A stretch of DNA of 64,000 bases, from NCBI GenBank assembly GCA_961205875.1, contig OY540809.1, positions 28,408,267-28,472,266 of the forward strand, given 5' to 3'. The notes below the pieces were generated by a model. It was given only the letters and a program-made list of their open reading frames with translations. It was not told the DNA's origin and did no database searches. Of this stretch, positions 35,105 to 48,467 are shown piece after piece; positions within the stretch are counted from its first letter, which is position 1; the number at the start of each line of letters is the position of its first letter. The DNA is from Sialis fuliginosa (lineage: Eukaryota > Arthropoda > Insecta > Megaloptera > Sialidae). The translations under genes were made by a program, and so were the position numbers.

Positions 35105-37350
35105 TACATATAGTCCAAGTAAATTAGATATTTTAGAAGAACAAATTCATAAAGTTTTGATACTTTGTCCACGAACTCTTAGTAGGGTTTGAAATAAGAG
35201 CTCGAAAAGTTCCCACCTAAATCGTGGATGGAACATCCCCTTTCACGTAAAAAACTACCCCCGGAATGAAATTTATTCCAGTTTTTCCCATTTTTCATCC
35301 GAACCGCCGTTCGGAGAAAAAAATATTACAGGAATTAAAGATTCTATATAAAATTCTACGTAAAAAATGTCATGTGCACTATTCGGTTAATTCCCAGCTT
35401 ACTCTCGCAATCGTTGCTCAAAGTGAAGGGTAGTTTTGGGAACGCAGCGAAAAATCGGCGTAACAATAGTTTTCAACATACATATTTCCAAAACGGCTGA
35501 TTTTACGTAAAAAATGATTATGATAAAAATTATGGAACTTTATCTTCTCTATGAGATCCATGCACCACGAATTTTTTTCAAACGTTTTTCATAGATTTTT
35601 TTTGCTCATTTTCACAAACGTACATTTCATATTTTGAGCTCTTTTCCATACAACCCATTGAGTACAGCTTTTAACAAACTTTAATTTAGTGGTTTACTCT
35701 CGTATGTCTATTCCACTAAGTTTTGTATATTTTTATTGATTTTATGTTGGCTTCTTGGATTAATTCCTCTTCGGTTGACGAATTTAGACAACCTTCTCTA
35801 TGGTAGTTGAAATACATGGTTAAGCAGCGCAAACCAATTTTAATACAGCCGGATCGTTTCCAGCAACCCACTTGACAGTTCTGGTTTAAAATTTTGAAGA
35901 TGTAAGGTAGACATTGTGCCTCTGTAGTGAAAATAAATGATAAAATGTTGTTTGTTTTCATTTTAACCCCATTTTGTAGCGCCTATGATAACTGTCTGTC
36001 AAGATTTAGTTTGGTAAAATACCCAATAGGAATGTTGTTGATAAACTGCATATATTGATGAGATAAAATTATGGCATGTTTCTATTGGACAACCAACTTA
36101 TGAAACGAACTAATTTTTTGTGGATTTAAATATATTTCCTTTCGTGAAACTTTCTATAATATTTTTCTTCCGAACCGTCATTCGAAGAAAAAAATATAGT
36201 AAGAATTAAATATTCTATATAAAATTCTACGTAAAAAATGTGATATGCTCTATTCGGTTAATCCCCAGCCTACTCTCGCAATTGAAGCTCAAAGTGAAGG
36301 GAAGTTTTGAGAACGAAGCGAAAAATCTGCATAACATGATTTTTCACCGTAAATATTTTCGTAACGGTGAACTTAACGTAAAAAAATATTATTATGAAAA
36401 TTATAGGACTGAATCTCTTCTATGAGATTCATGTGCTACGATTTTTATTTCAAACGTTTTTCATTGATTTTTTGGCCTTTTTTCACAAATGTACATTGTA
36501 CACTCCATTTTTTTTTTACAAAATATAATACAATTTAAACAAACGATGCGTCCTTTTGAGATATTTTGAAAAAATACCGATTTTGAGGTACTACCTCCTT
36601 ACCTTCCACACGATTTTGATGATTTTTATATGGGATCATCTACTAGTCAGAACCAACAAAGAAAGTTTCATTAAAATCGGTCCAGTGGTTCTTGAGTTAA
36701 GTGTGCGACAAAAATTCAGGGGACAGGCACACATACACATACGCACACACATAGACAACATATTTTACCATATTTTGATGATAATTTTTACTAAAAAATC
36801 TTCTCCATGTAAAATAATAGAATGCGCGTTTGTGAAAAATGGGCAAAAAAATCAATGAAAAACGTTTGAAAAAAATTTGTGGTGCATGGATCTCATAGAG
36901 AAGATAAAGTTCCATAATTTTTATCATAATCATTTTTTATGTAAAATCAGCCGTTTTGGAAATATGTATGTTGAAAACTATTGTTATGCCGATTTTTCGC
37001 TTCGTTCCCAAAACTACCCTTCACTTTGAGCAACGATTGCGAGAGTAGGCTGGGAATTAACCGAATAGTGCACATAACATATTTTACGTAGAATTTTATG
37101 CAGAATCTTTAATTCCTGTAATATTTTTTTCTCCGAACAGCGGTTCGGATGAAAAATGGGAAAAACTGAAATAAATTTCATTCCGGGGGTAGTTTTTTAC
37201 GTGAAAGGGGATGTTCCATCCACGATTTAGGTGGGAACTTTTCGGGCTCTTATTCCGAACCTTACTGAGAGTTCGTGGACAAAGTATCAAAACTTTATAA
37301 TTTTTTTCTTCTATTTGGCGAATTTTAATCTAAATACCGTGGACTAATAT
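35105..37350. mobile_element. Long-TIR element with a third internal arm copy
   Basis: The left arm (about 35105-35605) and right arm (about 36845-37350) are inverted copies, with landmarks tttgtccacgaactct, ggatggaacatcccctttca, actattcggttaattcccag and tctatgagatccatgcacca. A more diverged third copy lies between them in plus orientation (36115-36480). The centre also holds a degenerate cysteine-rich frame (35716-35961, -). Confidence 0.8.
35716..35961 (-). pseudogene. Degenerate cysteine-rich fragment
   Basis: The 81-codon frame contains CQVGCWKRSGCIKIGLRC followed by YHREGCLNSS. The spacing recalls the CXC-type 'C-x-K-x-G-L-x-C...GC-x-N' motif found at the ends of some insect transposon-associated proteins, with expected cysteines replaced. 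It is probably a remnant of the element's own protein. The resemblance is from memory and weak. Confidence 0.3.
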
Positions 37351-38269
37351 ATATACAAAGTGCAACAGTTTTTTTTTATATCGGCCATTTTAGTAAATTT
37401 TTGAAAAAACCCAGATTTATACATGTTAATCGCAAAAGTTCAAAAGTTAAAGAGCCTATATTTTTTAAACATGATTTTTATATTACTTAAATGTTTATGC
37501 TACACTATCAGATCAAAATAAAATTTATGAATAGCATTTAAAAACTTATAAAACTTTGATATAATTATTTCTTTAAAAAATCATTTTATAAAATCTAGTA
37601 CACTTACAGATGTTCAGATGGTTTTAAAAACTGCTCTATTTTATACCCTTTCGAAAAACCTTCCATAATACCTACATGAATTGACTATTTTTGTTAAAAA
37701 AACTTACAATTATCTCAGAATAAGTAAGATTTTTAAATTTTTCCAGTAAGTCGATCGTAGTATGCTATTCTAAATAATGTTTTGGGCAATTATTTTACTT
37801 ACGTTAAACTTCGTTTTGTTTTTTTATCAAATCATTATTGGTAACAAATAATTATAATATTGATTCATCACATATGTTTTAAAACTTTTATCTATGAAAT
37901 AATAGCAGGAAAAAATGCTTTTAATTAATATGTACATTATAATACAGGGTGGTCCAACGAAAACGAAACAGCCGCGCTTTTGGTCAGTTAATAAAACAAA
38001 ATTTTGGAATGAAGTACTTATTGTTAGTAATAATACAAATAAATTCTAGATATAACATGATTATAGATCTCAAAATATATCGAATTATATTTTTGTTTAA
38101 TTTTAATTAAATTATGTTTGATAGGTACACACCCACTGTCCTTTTCAATGCGACTAGTGGTATGAAACGAACAAAAATGACTTTTTAAAAACATGTAATT
38201 TAAGTTTTTCTATTATTTTTGTGGTAAAAAAAAGAGAGTTTAAGAATTAATGATTAGAGATATGTATAA

Positions 38270-38720
38270 CGTAGTTGTTTTTTATCACGAGTGTATGCCA
38301 TAAGGGTTCCGAAGTACGTACTACGTGGACTGTTTGGAGCCACTTATGGGTGTTTTTTGAGTTAGAAGAAAATATAAAAAAGTGTCATGTTCTACTAATT
38401 GAGATCTACATTTTGACACCCCACTTTCCTAGATATAAAAATTCTATGACGCCCCTCCATATTATTCCAAAATTTAAAATTATATTGACTTTAGTATTTG
38501 TCGTTGGTAGTTCCACCCAACCCTTAATACCAAATTTTTTCAAATTTTTTGAGCCAGTAGTTACAAAGTTAGAAGGGGTGCGGACAATATAAAACAGTGC
38601 TTTTAGCCCCCCATTTTTGAGTTAGAAAAAAATAGGGTCAAATTCTACTGATTGAGATCTACATTTTGATACCCCACACGTCTTGGTATTAATAGGGTTT
38701 CTTCGGAACCCTAATAAAAA
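38270..38720 (+). repeat. Family E repeat, copy 1
   Basis: It contains agggttccgaagtacgtact, two related blocks with attgagatctacattttg, and ends cttcggaaccctaat. Inverted copy at 53040-53800; a fragment lies inside 58621-59070. The frame at 38275-38592 is incidental. A separate element start, cagggtggtccaacgaaaac, lies at about 37954 without a visible partner. Confidence 0.7.
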
Positions 38721-39265
38721 ACGTCTTCAATCTCAAGTGTATCTCCCTTATATAAGTATTCAAAATATAATTTCTGTTGAACAAAAACTACATCCAATTT
38801 ACTAATATCTCTACCTTTAAATCCAATTGATATACTTATTTATTTTTATTGACTTTTTGTTTTAAAAATATGTTAATTCGATTTAACATAATTACAGTGT
38901 ATATATAAATAAATTAATTAATGTAAATATTTACATTACATTAATCATGCAGCTGAGTGAAATGCCACAAATAAAAACTGATTACTTTAAACGGGCGGTT
39001 TTGTTTTTATTTGCCACAATTAGCTCCTCGTGATGTTTTGATTGATTGATAAATTAAACTCTATTTATTGAGGGAATAAGGAAACCATATGTTGAAATAA
39101 GTAACATCACTTTTATTATAGTGAACCTGAAATAAATTGATGAAAATCACGTTAGTTTAAATAATTTATAAATGTATATATATGTAGTTGGGTTCATCGT
39201 CTTGTAATAACATTTTTTAATACTCAATTAGTAATAGAAATTTAATTTGTAGAGTCTTATATGTA

Positions 39266-39890
39266 GGGTCAACTGGGGTAAAAGTGAACAAAATACAAAT
39301 CTTTCATGTTTTTTTGACAGTTAACGATACAAATTCACACTTTAATTTTTTCTTCTAGATGCGCTTATGAATAACCATTTTAAATATTTACGTCATTTGA
39401 GCTGTACGATACAACACGGACTTTAAAAATAAAAAAAGTGTGTTTCATTTTTAACCTCTAATTTGGTAAAAAGTGTAACAGGTAAAGGGAAAAAGTGAAA
39501 CAGGTAAAGGAAAAAAGTAAAACACGCCTATCTAATGGAAAATATTTCTCGAAAAATTAAAAGAAAAGCTACAAAGGCAACTTTGATTTATCTTCTTTGT
39601 AGTATATCAATGTGAAATTGTAAGTTTAATTAATATCTGAGCTTTACAGAAAGTTATGTTCAAAGAATTAAAATTTAATTCACACGTTATGACATCGACT
39701 AACAGGGATGACAAAACGAGGGGTGACACATCACTTATTAGGCGATTCATATTTTCAGGTCGATTTAACAAACCTTTAATAATGATGTCAGTTTTTATAA
39801 TTCTCCTATAAACAAATTAGTTTTTTAGTTGCAAGCTTCTTTCACTTTTACCTCATTTTTTTGGTGTTTCATATTTACCCCGCTCGACCC
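39266..39890. mobile_element. MITE with GGGTCAACTGGGGTAAA-type ends
   Basis: TA-flanked. Ends gggtcaactggggtaaaagt and tatttaccccgctcgaccc are inverted. The interior contains a short repeat of 'aaagtgaaacaggtaaagg'. Confidence 0.75.
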
Positions 39891-39898
39891 TATAGGGC

Positions 39899-39940
39899 AG
39901 TGGTGCTCAACCTTTGAGTTAGCTCGAGCCAATTTAGAAT
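39899..39940 (+). mobile_element. hAT-like 5' terminus
   Basis: cagtggtgctcaacctttga has the CAGTGGT-CTCAACC start typical of hAT elements. No matching right end was found. Confidence 0.4.
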
Positions 39941-40859
39941 TTAAAAATTTTAAGCGAATATGTGTATGCATATGTATATATTTTGAATTTAACATTTCAA
40001 TTTTTGATGTATATAATGCACTATACAATACAATTTTGTAATATGTTAAAGAAAATACGTAATTTCATAAATTCAAATACAAATTAAATAAAACACAAAC
40101 ATATTTTAACATTTTCGTTATGGTATCCAGCAGAATTTTTTTGTTTAATGTTATATCTTAATGTTTCTAATGGCATTAAAAACATTAACGTGTCAATGTT
40201 TTTATGTCATTTTAGAAATTCGCTTATTTTTAGACAATTTATAAACACCGTCAAGTTGGACTAATTTTATTTATATAGATATGTATTATACAAAATATAA
40301 ATGTTTGGTTAACAAAAATATTATTAAGAATGTCTAACTTTTATGAGAATATGAGAACCCTAAGTAACTTGTTACCCAAGGGGATATTAAACTAGAAATA
40401 TATTAGTCAGTGTTAAATCTAAAACTGATTACTCCGGAAACATAACAATTCCGGGAATACATTTTTGAAGAAAACCATGTTCCTGTCAGGAGGGAGTGGA
40501 TTTCTACCATATAAATATATTGATATATAAAATTATTGTATTTCATCAGGGTGGGGGATATTCTTAGTTGTATTTTATTATGACCATATAAGGTTATAAT
40601 TAATATAATATACATCATACGTCTATATAGGGTTATTAAGGACTGGCGTGCAGAACTTAAACAGTAAATAAAATAAAATATTTTAAGTAAAAAAACTTTT
40701 ATGAATAAGTGTTTGAAATTTTTTCAGGAGGAAACTACAGCTTTTACATAAAATTATGTATAACACATAAAATTTTTGTGTACCCCCTGGAGCAGCAATT
40801 ATAGGTTTTCATAGATAGCGCCCATTACAAATTTTTGAACTAACTTTTCCTCAACTTAC

Positions 40860-41000
40860 TAAAAGACAAAATTCATTGCTTTTGTACAGAGTCCTTTCTT
40901 TTGCTCTACTAATAAAACGGCTGGTTTTGCGGACATGAGTTATTAACAAAAAACGATTGTTTTAATATCTCCTAAAACTTCTGAAAGTTTATCTAAAAAA
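40860..41000. repeat. Remnant of the 11751-12484 family
   Basis: It shares ttttgctctactaataaaac, cggctggttttgcggacatg and ttattaacaaaaaacgattg with the right arm of the intron 5 element. Confidence 0.6.
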
Positions 41001-41863
41001 AAGTATCTAAGTACTGAAAGCATAAAAAAACATAGTTTAGCAAATTTACAACTTTAAATATCTCAAACAATTATCAGTGTTTATTTATTTAACCATTTAA
41101 ATAAGAGCAGCAAATATTTAACACCGGTGTAACAAATAAATACAAAATTAGCTACAGTAATTATCTGCTTTGTACAATGAAGTCAAGTTATCAAAGGTTA
41201 AGCAAGGTCAATTCACTAATTCTATCCATTTTGTATATATGATTATCTACTTATTTTTGCCATCTCTTCATATTTTATCAAAAGTATGGAAAAAGTTACT
41301 AAACGTACTGATTTTTTTCAGTTGAGTATAATATACCTACTCATTCTAAAGGTATATGTACTAATTTTAAGAAAAACAAATCTAAGTATATATAAAAATC
41401 AATATGAAACTGATTTTATTTATATTTTATATTCTCATCCTTCGACTCTAGAAAATTGTTATTATTTTGCCTTCAGAAAATCCAATAACTTTACTTATAA
41501 ATCCTAAGTGATCTTGAGATAAATCTTTGCTTCTGGATGTAAACCACGACGTGCTTGATCGTTTTCTTGGTCAATGTTTCGTCACACATTGTAGTGGACA
41601 TATTAAGGGCTCTTACATCCATAAGCCATGATACATTTTTCACCAGAACAATAAAATTGTTTACAATTTATTGATAAAAATATAAACACTTGGAAATCAG
41701 TTTTTTTGAATTTTTTTTAATAATTACTTACTTACTTATTACATTTATTGGACCAACAATAAGAGTTTGTTTTTTAAGTTTCGTATTTCTCAAACTACGA
41801 GTATAATATACATATTACCATGTACTACTGGAAAAACGGAGAAACTGTGGTTTCTTAGTCAAT

Positions 41864-41979
41864 TAAACTAAAAATATATACATTAACTACAGTTAGGCTC
41901 CTGATGAGTACTTTTGGAAGTCGAAACACGTGTCGAGTGACATTGTTTTATTGTGGTTAAGGTGTATATTTTTAGTTTA
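41864..41979. repeat. Outer inverted repeat around the hammerhead
   Basis: taaactaaaaatata at 41864-41878 pairs with tatatttttagttta at 41965-41979, and gttaa blocks inside it also pair. It either extends hammerhead stem I or is the TIR of a small element. Confidence 0.7.
41889..41946 (+). ncRNA. Hammerhead ribozyme, type I
   Basis: All conserved core blocks occur in order: CTGATGA (41901-41907), stem II (41908-41922: G-C, then ACTT with AAGT around a TTGG loop, one bulged base), GAAA (41923-41926), a short stem III (ACAC/GTGT) and C41934 as the cleavage-site base, in GTC. Stem I pairs ggctc/gagt next to the core. After a 3-nt internal loop it continues as acagt against acattgt-type pairs, the layout used for loop contacts. 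The very short stem III resembles hammerheads of Penelope-like and other retroelements, which are thought to act as dimers. No retroelement coding sequence is nearby. Confidence 0.75.
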
Positions 41980-42364
41980 CTATGTGTATATGTGAATCCA
42001 AATGCATAAGTCATTTATATTTTATTTATTATTAAAATCCTCCAAAGTATTTATTAATGATCCGATATAGGTCAATCGTGAACGTAAAACCACAGAACGT
42101 GCGCGTGGTCGAGCGTGGCCGCCACGCGTGCTTGTGCGTGGCCTAAACATATAGTAAAACATTACCTAACACATATACATATCAAAAATATATTTTACTG
42201 AAGACAGGGTTAATTTTTTTTTATTACTATTAACATCTGTGTAATATTGATGAATTCGAATGCATATTTTTATATTTTATGGAAAGATGATACAATGACT
42301 GTTAAGGTTGATTTTAACAAACATTATAACAATTAATTAATTTAAAATACAATTTTATTTCTTT

Positions 42365-42850
42365 CCAAGGTTCCATATCTCAAGATGAAAAAAACGAAAC
42401 CCTTATTATACAAACAGACAACAATGTTATCCTATGGGGGCTGCACAACATACGGCCCGCCACGACCCACTTTGTGGCCCGTGAAGCCTTTGGTGAAAAT
42501 TCATAATATTATAAATTAAAAATAATATTCCCTAGCTTATTGACTTATAATATTACGAAAGGTATATATATATACAGAAAAATAATATAAATATTTATTT
42601 CATTTTTAAATAATTAAATATTATTATTATTTTCTTAATAGCTTTCCCCCTGTTCTATTTTCTTTCGGCCCGCACAAGTTTTTCATAAAGTATTACGGTC
42701 GCCTTACATTGTGAGTTATGCAGGCCTGCTATAAAGGATAACTTTGTTGTCCGTTTGTTTATCCGTCAAGACCCTTCTTCTCAGGAACTCGAGGTATCAA
42801 GTTGAAATTAATATCAAAACCTATAGGTTATACTTCTTGTTAACCTAGAT
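42365..42850. mobile_element. Fragment of the 25666-type repeat split by a hAT-like insertion
   Basis: Outer parts (gaaacccttat; ggataactttgttgtccg, cgtcaagaccc, aggtatcaagttgaa) match the inside of 25666-26240. Between about 42436 and 42729 sits a unit beginning gggggctgcacaacatacgg and ending gtgagttatgcaggcctg, with cggcccgc repeats, in hAT style. No clean 8-bp duplication was found. Confidence 0.5.
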
Positions 42851-42895
42851 TCTTGAAATTTAGCACGAAAAAAAGTTTCATAACACAAGTAAAGG

Positions 42896-43505
42896 AAAAA
42901 ACATCTGCACAGTGATTCCTCGTGCTAAATTCACCAAAGGTAGTTAATTGTTGAACAATTTAAATAAAAACCGCGTTGAGATAAATTGCCTGGCATTGGT
43001 TAGACATTTGATTTTTATACAATTTTACTAAAAAATATTAGTTCAAAATTTTTCTTAAGACGCACCTGATTATTTTTTCCTATATTTTTAATTTTTTGAC
43101 AAATTCAATCTAAATCTAAATTTATGTAAATGCCAAAATGACATTTAATATATCAAAGTAAATATCAATTAAAAAAAGAAAACAAATGACGATTTTTTAA
43201 AGCAAATTGAGATAAATCTTTGTAAGTGAATATACAATAAATATTTTGGAATGTCACCCCTCCCCCTTAGACACGATTTTTAAATGGGGCCGTCTTCAAG
43301 CCAGACCCAACCATCCAACCAAGTTTCAATAATATTGGTTCAGTGATTCATGAGTTATGCGTGTGACAAGGATTCAGGGGACAGACAGACAGACACGGAA
43401 CGAAAAGTGTTTGTCTTGACCTGAAACGGAAAGATCAATTTAAAATTTTGAAATCGAAGAACAATTTTTTGTCTCAAAAAAGCTTCTTTGATATTGAGAG
43501 GAAGC
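42896..43505 (-). repeat. Family A repeat, copy 3
   Basis: Inverse orientation, from acatctgcacagtgattcct to ttgagaggaagc. It is shorter than the other copies. Confidence 0.75.
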
Positions 43506-43964
43506 AAAATCCGAAAATTATTAATTTCTGATTCTATGTGAAATTATACATATGTATTATTATCATAGAGTGTTTATCATCTAGGAAGCCCACATCATTG
43601 CATTTATAATAAAACTGTTAATATTTGAATGCAAGAGATAAGAATATACAAAATAGACAATATTTGTTTATAATTTACTGAAACTGGATTCGGTTAATAT
43701 TATTGTTTTAAGTATACCTTATATCGACATATATTTTTATATTCTTTCGTAATGGAATCACGCATACTATGCGCATACTTAAAATGATTGATACCATAAA
43801 TATTATAAATATGGAAATAAGATAGATTTAGTTTGACTAGATAGAGTTGTTTTTTGAATCACAAATTAGATTCTCTGTAATTTTATCTGTGTTTAAGGTA
43901 TTTGACTTTAAAATATGTAAAGCAATTCATGATGTTTGTGGCTTGTGATTTTATTATTTTTAGT

Positions 43965-44210
43965 GTTCCGTATTGAAATTTAAAAAAAAAATACTGTTTG
44001 GTTTGTCACATCTATCTAGCAAATCTAGCTACTTAACCGCTTGACCTAGAAAGCTGAGATTTCGCATAATTAATGGTGGACCAATACTATACCTGAATTA
44101 TAAAAATAAAGTGTTTAGTTTTTGGCGCATTTCGAGGAGGGTCAATAGATTACCAAATTTTATTAAATTTCGGCGAGTGAGGTATCAACTGGAAGCTGAC
44201 AATTTATGGA
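43965..44210 (+). repeat. Family D repeat, copy 1
   Basis: It shares gaccaatactata-type, ttggcgc and ctttctaggtca/tgacctagaaag blocks, inverted, with 54160-54415. Confidence 0.6.
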
Positions 44211-45179
44211 ATTTAATTATGTAAACTTTTTTATTTTGTTATTTAATTATATACCTATTCTACGTTATACGAGAGATCGTAAGAGTATGTTGTTGGATGT
44301 TATAACCAAATCGGTTCGTTACTTACTGAGATTAGCGTTTAGTAACAAACAAACCTTCAAACTTTTCCTCTAAAATATTACGCACATTCACTATATACCA
44401 CGAGAAGCAAGAACAGGTCTACAACCAGTCGAAAAACAGTGCTGTTTTATAAAAAAAAAATATTAATGTGACAGAAATATATTTTAGGAATGTATTAACA
44501 TCCCATTAGGAAGTTAAGTAGGACTCCTATAAGTTCTAAGCTACGGGACCGTAAATTCTAGGAATTAGAAGATATAGGATACCCCTTCTACCACAATATC
44601 AATCTAATGAAATGAGACGGAAATAGCTTTCTCTATCTGGTCTTCTGGTGGTAGAATTGAAAACTTATATGACAGTTCGTCATTTGTAATGTATGGCGTC
44701 TTCGAAAGAAGATATGTAGTGACTAATTTGAGTTTTATTTGAATAGTAATGCAAGTATTTGATTACATATTGTTTTTTTCGTCTGTTTAATAACGTTGTA
44801 CGTATATTTCCATTTATATAATTGTGAAACCATTTTAATAATTATTTTATCACCGTTTGCGCATGCTCAGTACTACACAGCGTACTGGACATGTAGAGCC
44901 AACGCAATGATAGACGGTAAGGAGTGAGTGAAACAACTTCTCCACCGATGTAGGAACTCGAACTTAAATGGTTCGAACTTACAGGATTCCAACTTTATTG
45001 CAATCGGTCCGAAAATCAAAATCGGAAATTTCAACATATTTGTATATTTGAAGGTCACTATAGTATATTTACACTCTTTTCACAAAGATGTATGTGTGTG
45101 TGTATGTACGTACGTACGTAGTTCGTGTCATTTTTTACGTGCACGAAATCTCGAAAATAAAAATTGATATTGACTTCGT

Positions 45180-45850
45180 TGGGGTACCAATCGAAGCATC
45201 TTGACGTGAATATGATCTGAAAGAAAGGATTTTTCGATATTCAACCCCTAAGGGGGTAAAAAGGGGTGTAAAGTTGTTGTTTTTTTTTTGGTCGGATTTA
45301 CTTGAAATTTAGCATAAATGTTCTACAATACAAATAATGAAAAATGTATTTCAGTATTTTTTTATACGTGTCTAAACAGCCACAGAAGGGGTGAAAGGCA
45401 AAAACCACCCTCAAAATTTGAATTTTAAATACTAATAAATAAGTCTATAATTCATGTTGCCTTGGAAACAAATACAATTAAATTTAAATTGTCAGACTAT
45501 ATAGTTACGTTTTATAAAACAAATGCAATTTAATTCTAATAATAATTGTTAAATTAGTTATTCTAAAAATGTCTGTTATATTATTGACATTAGGATTATG
45601 TTTTAATTAAAATCTAATTTGCCTGTACTAATTAGAAAATTAATATTCATAACACAAAACTGAGTTTTATTTCTGAACAATTCCATTAAAATTTTTCATA
45701 TACATATTAAAAAAATATTCACATAAATTATATGGAAACAATAAATAAATCAGTATTCAAGTATTTATAATCATACCGTATTGGGAAGTTGATTTTGTGG
45801 ACCTAAAAGGTCTCACCCCAACCGAAGGCATGTTTTATTTTCAAATAATT
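45180..45850 (+). repeat. Family F repeat, copy 1
   Basis: It contains tcaacccctaagggggtaaa, aaatgttctacaatacaaat, acatattaaaaaaatattca and ggacctaaaaggtctcaccc. The inverse copy is at 49000-49510, and a small piece is near 58430. Confidence 0.7.
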
Positions 45851-46066
45851 ATTATAAAATTAGTCCGTCCCTGCATCTACAATATTTTAATATAGTAGTA
45901 AAAATTAAACAAAGAGTTTAGCATTTTTATTTAACGTATAAACATTAATATATGTATTTTAGACGTGTTAATTCGTACATGACGACGTGTTTACTGTATA
46001 CGTCACAAACAAACACAGTAAAAACTGCAAACATTGTGAACTAAACACAGCTCCCTACATTGTACA

Positions 46067-46088
46067 CACACACACACACACACACACA
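46067..46088 (+). repeat. (CA)n microsatellite
   Basis: An uninterrupted CA tract. The surrounding 45850-46610 is otherwise AT-rich and unassigned. Confidence 0.9.
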
Positions 46089-46610
46089 GGGTACTAATGA
46101 ACGTGGTGAAATGAGAGAGTTTGTTGAAATTTCTTTGTCTGTTGAATCATCGACAGAAAACGGAAGAGCTTTAAAATGTTTATTTTCGGCGTGATTAATT
46201 TCTACTTAATTGATAGCATTATTTTTAGCTTTCCTGGTGATTCTTCAATGATTCATAGTTTCTAGTTAGGTAGGTTAATTATTGCCGGGATCGTACAGGA
46301 ATAATACATAATATATGTATTAAGTATAGCGTTACTAAACAGTTTGTCTCGCTCTTAAATCATCAAAATTTAAAAAATTAAAAAACATTTATTTATAGTA
46401 ATAAATTACGTAATGCGTTATTCTTCAAGCAAGCAGATTACAGTTTTGATAGTTTTTAGAATTTGTGTTTATTTTGATGGGACTTTAACTGTTCAAAAAT
46501 TATAAGACTGTATAATTTATTAGTTTACCCAAATGATAATAGAATTTGGGAAAACCCGTATTAAATATAATTTATAATTCATATTTTAATAAAAATATAT
46601 AAAAATAGCA

Positions 46611-47438
46611 AAAAAAAACATCTGCCAAGTAAATGCACAGTGCTTCCTCGTGCTAAATTCACTAAAACCGATAGTGTTCAGATAAATTGCCTGGTATTGG
46701 TTAACCATTTAATTTTTATACAAATTTTACTAAAAAATCTTAGTTCGAATTTTTTCTTAAAACGCACCTGAATATTTTTTCATATATTTTTAATTTTTTG
46801 ACAATTTCAATCTAAATCTAAATTTATGCAAATGTCAAAATGACATTTAAAACGTCAAAGTGACATTTAAAACGCCAAAGTGACATTTAAAACGTCAAAT
46901 TGACACTTAATATATCCAATCAAATATCAATTTAGAAAAACAAAACACGAATTTTTAAAATTAATTTAGATAAATCTTTGTAAGGGAATATTTTACAACA
47001 AACGTAGTATTCCCATATTATAGGAAATTCAATTCTCTACAAAAAATATTCTATAAAATTTTCTCGTAACATGTGTCGTTCTTGAGATATCTTGAAAAAA
47101 TAAATATTTTGGGGTGTCACCCCTCCCCCTTACACACGATTTTGATGATTTTGAAATGGGACCGTCCTCAAACCAAACCCAACCATCCGACCAAGTTTCA
47201 ATAATATCGGTTCAGTGGTTCATGAGTTATGCGTGTGACAAGGATTCAGGGGACAGACGGACGGACGGACACACGGACACACGGACACACGGACAGACAG
47301 ACAGACACGGAACGAAAAGTGTTTGTCTTGACGTGAAACGGATAAATAAATTTAAAATTTTGAAATTGGAGAACTTTTTTTTTGTCTCAATCTGAAACGA
47401 TCACATAGCTTCTCGTATCTTCGATATTGCGAGGAAGC
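46611..47438 (-). repeat. Family A repeat, copy 4
   Basis: Full-length inverse copy. It contains 3-4 tandem units of gtcaaagtgacatttaaaac at about 46850-46915 and an expanded (ACGG/ACAC)n tract. A 93-codon frame (47114-47395) resembles one in copy 2 but is probably incidental. Confidence 0.85.
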
Positions 47439-47692
47439 AAATATCATATTTATATTGAATAAGTCAAAGAAATATTACAATTGATTTTTTCCAACAAAAA
47501 GAAAAAAAGGTTTGATTTCGAAATAAACGTGAGTGAAGCCGTAGTGAATTCTAGTAGAAAATACAGGATGCTCTGTAAAAACTAGTCATTGAAGTCATAT
47601 CTCTGAAGTAGGCCACCAAAAAATTGAAAATAGTCAATCTGTGGAAAATAATTAACCATTTTTTAATTAAACATTTTTTTTTTGTTATTTTA

Positions 47693-48467
47693 CCTCCTCG
47701 CAATATCGAAGATACGAGAAGCTTTGTGATTTTAGAATGAGACAAAAAAATTGTTCACCGATTTAAAAATTTTAATTTGATCTTTCCGTGTCAGTCAAGA
47801 AAAACACTTTTCGTTCCGTGTGTGTCTATATGTCCGTTCGTCTATCTATCTTTGTGTGTTTGTGTGTCTCCGCTCCCTGAATCCTTTTCATACGCATAAC
47901 TCATGAACCACTGAACAGATATTAATGAAACTTGGTTGGATGGTTGAGTCTGGCTTGAGGACGGTTTTATTTCAAAAACATCAAAATCGTAAATTTTATT
48001 TTTTCAATATATCTCAAGAACAATACAGTTACGTAAAAATTGTATAGGATCTTTTTTGAAGAGCATTCAATTTCATATAATATAGGTCACCACAATGTTT
48101 TTTGTAAAATTTTCCCTTACAAAGATTTATCTCAATATGCTTTAAAATTCGTGTTTTGTTTTTTTTGAAATTGATATTTACTTTGACATATTAAATGTCA
48201 TTTTGACGTTTGAATAAATTTACATTTAGATATAAATTGAAATTGTCAAAAAATTAAAAATATGTATATGAAAAAATAATCAATTAAGAAAAATTTCGAA
48301 CTAATATTTTTTAGTAAAATTGTATAAAAATTAAATAGTTAACCATACAATACTCGGCAATTTATCTAAACACTTTATCGGTTTTTATTTAAATTGTTCA
48401 ATAATTAACTACCTTTGGTGAATTTAGCACGATGAATCACTGTGCATTTACTTAACAGATGTTTTTT
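47693..48467 (+). repeat. Family A repeat, copy 5
   Basis: Full-length plus-strand copy, 255 bp from copy 4 with the heads facing each other. Confidence 0.85.
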
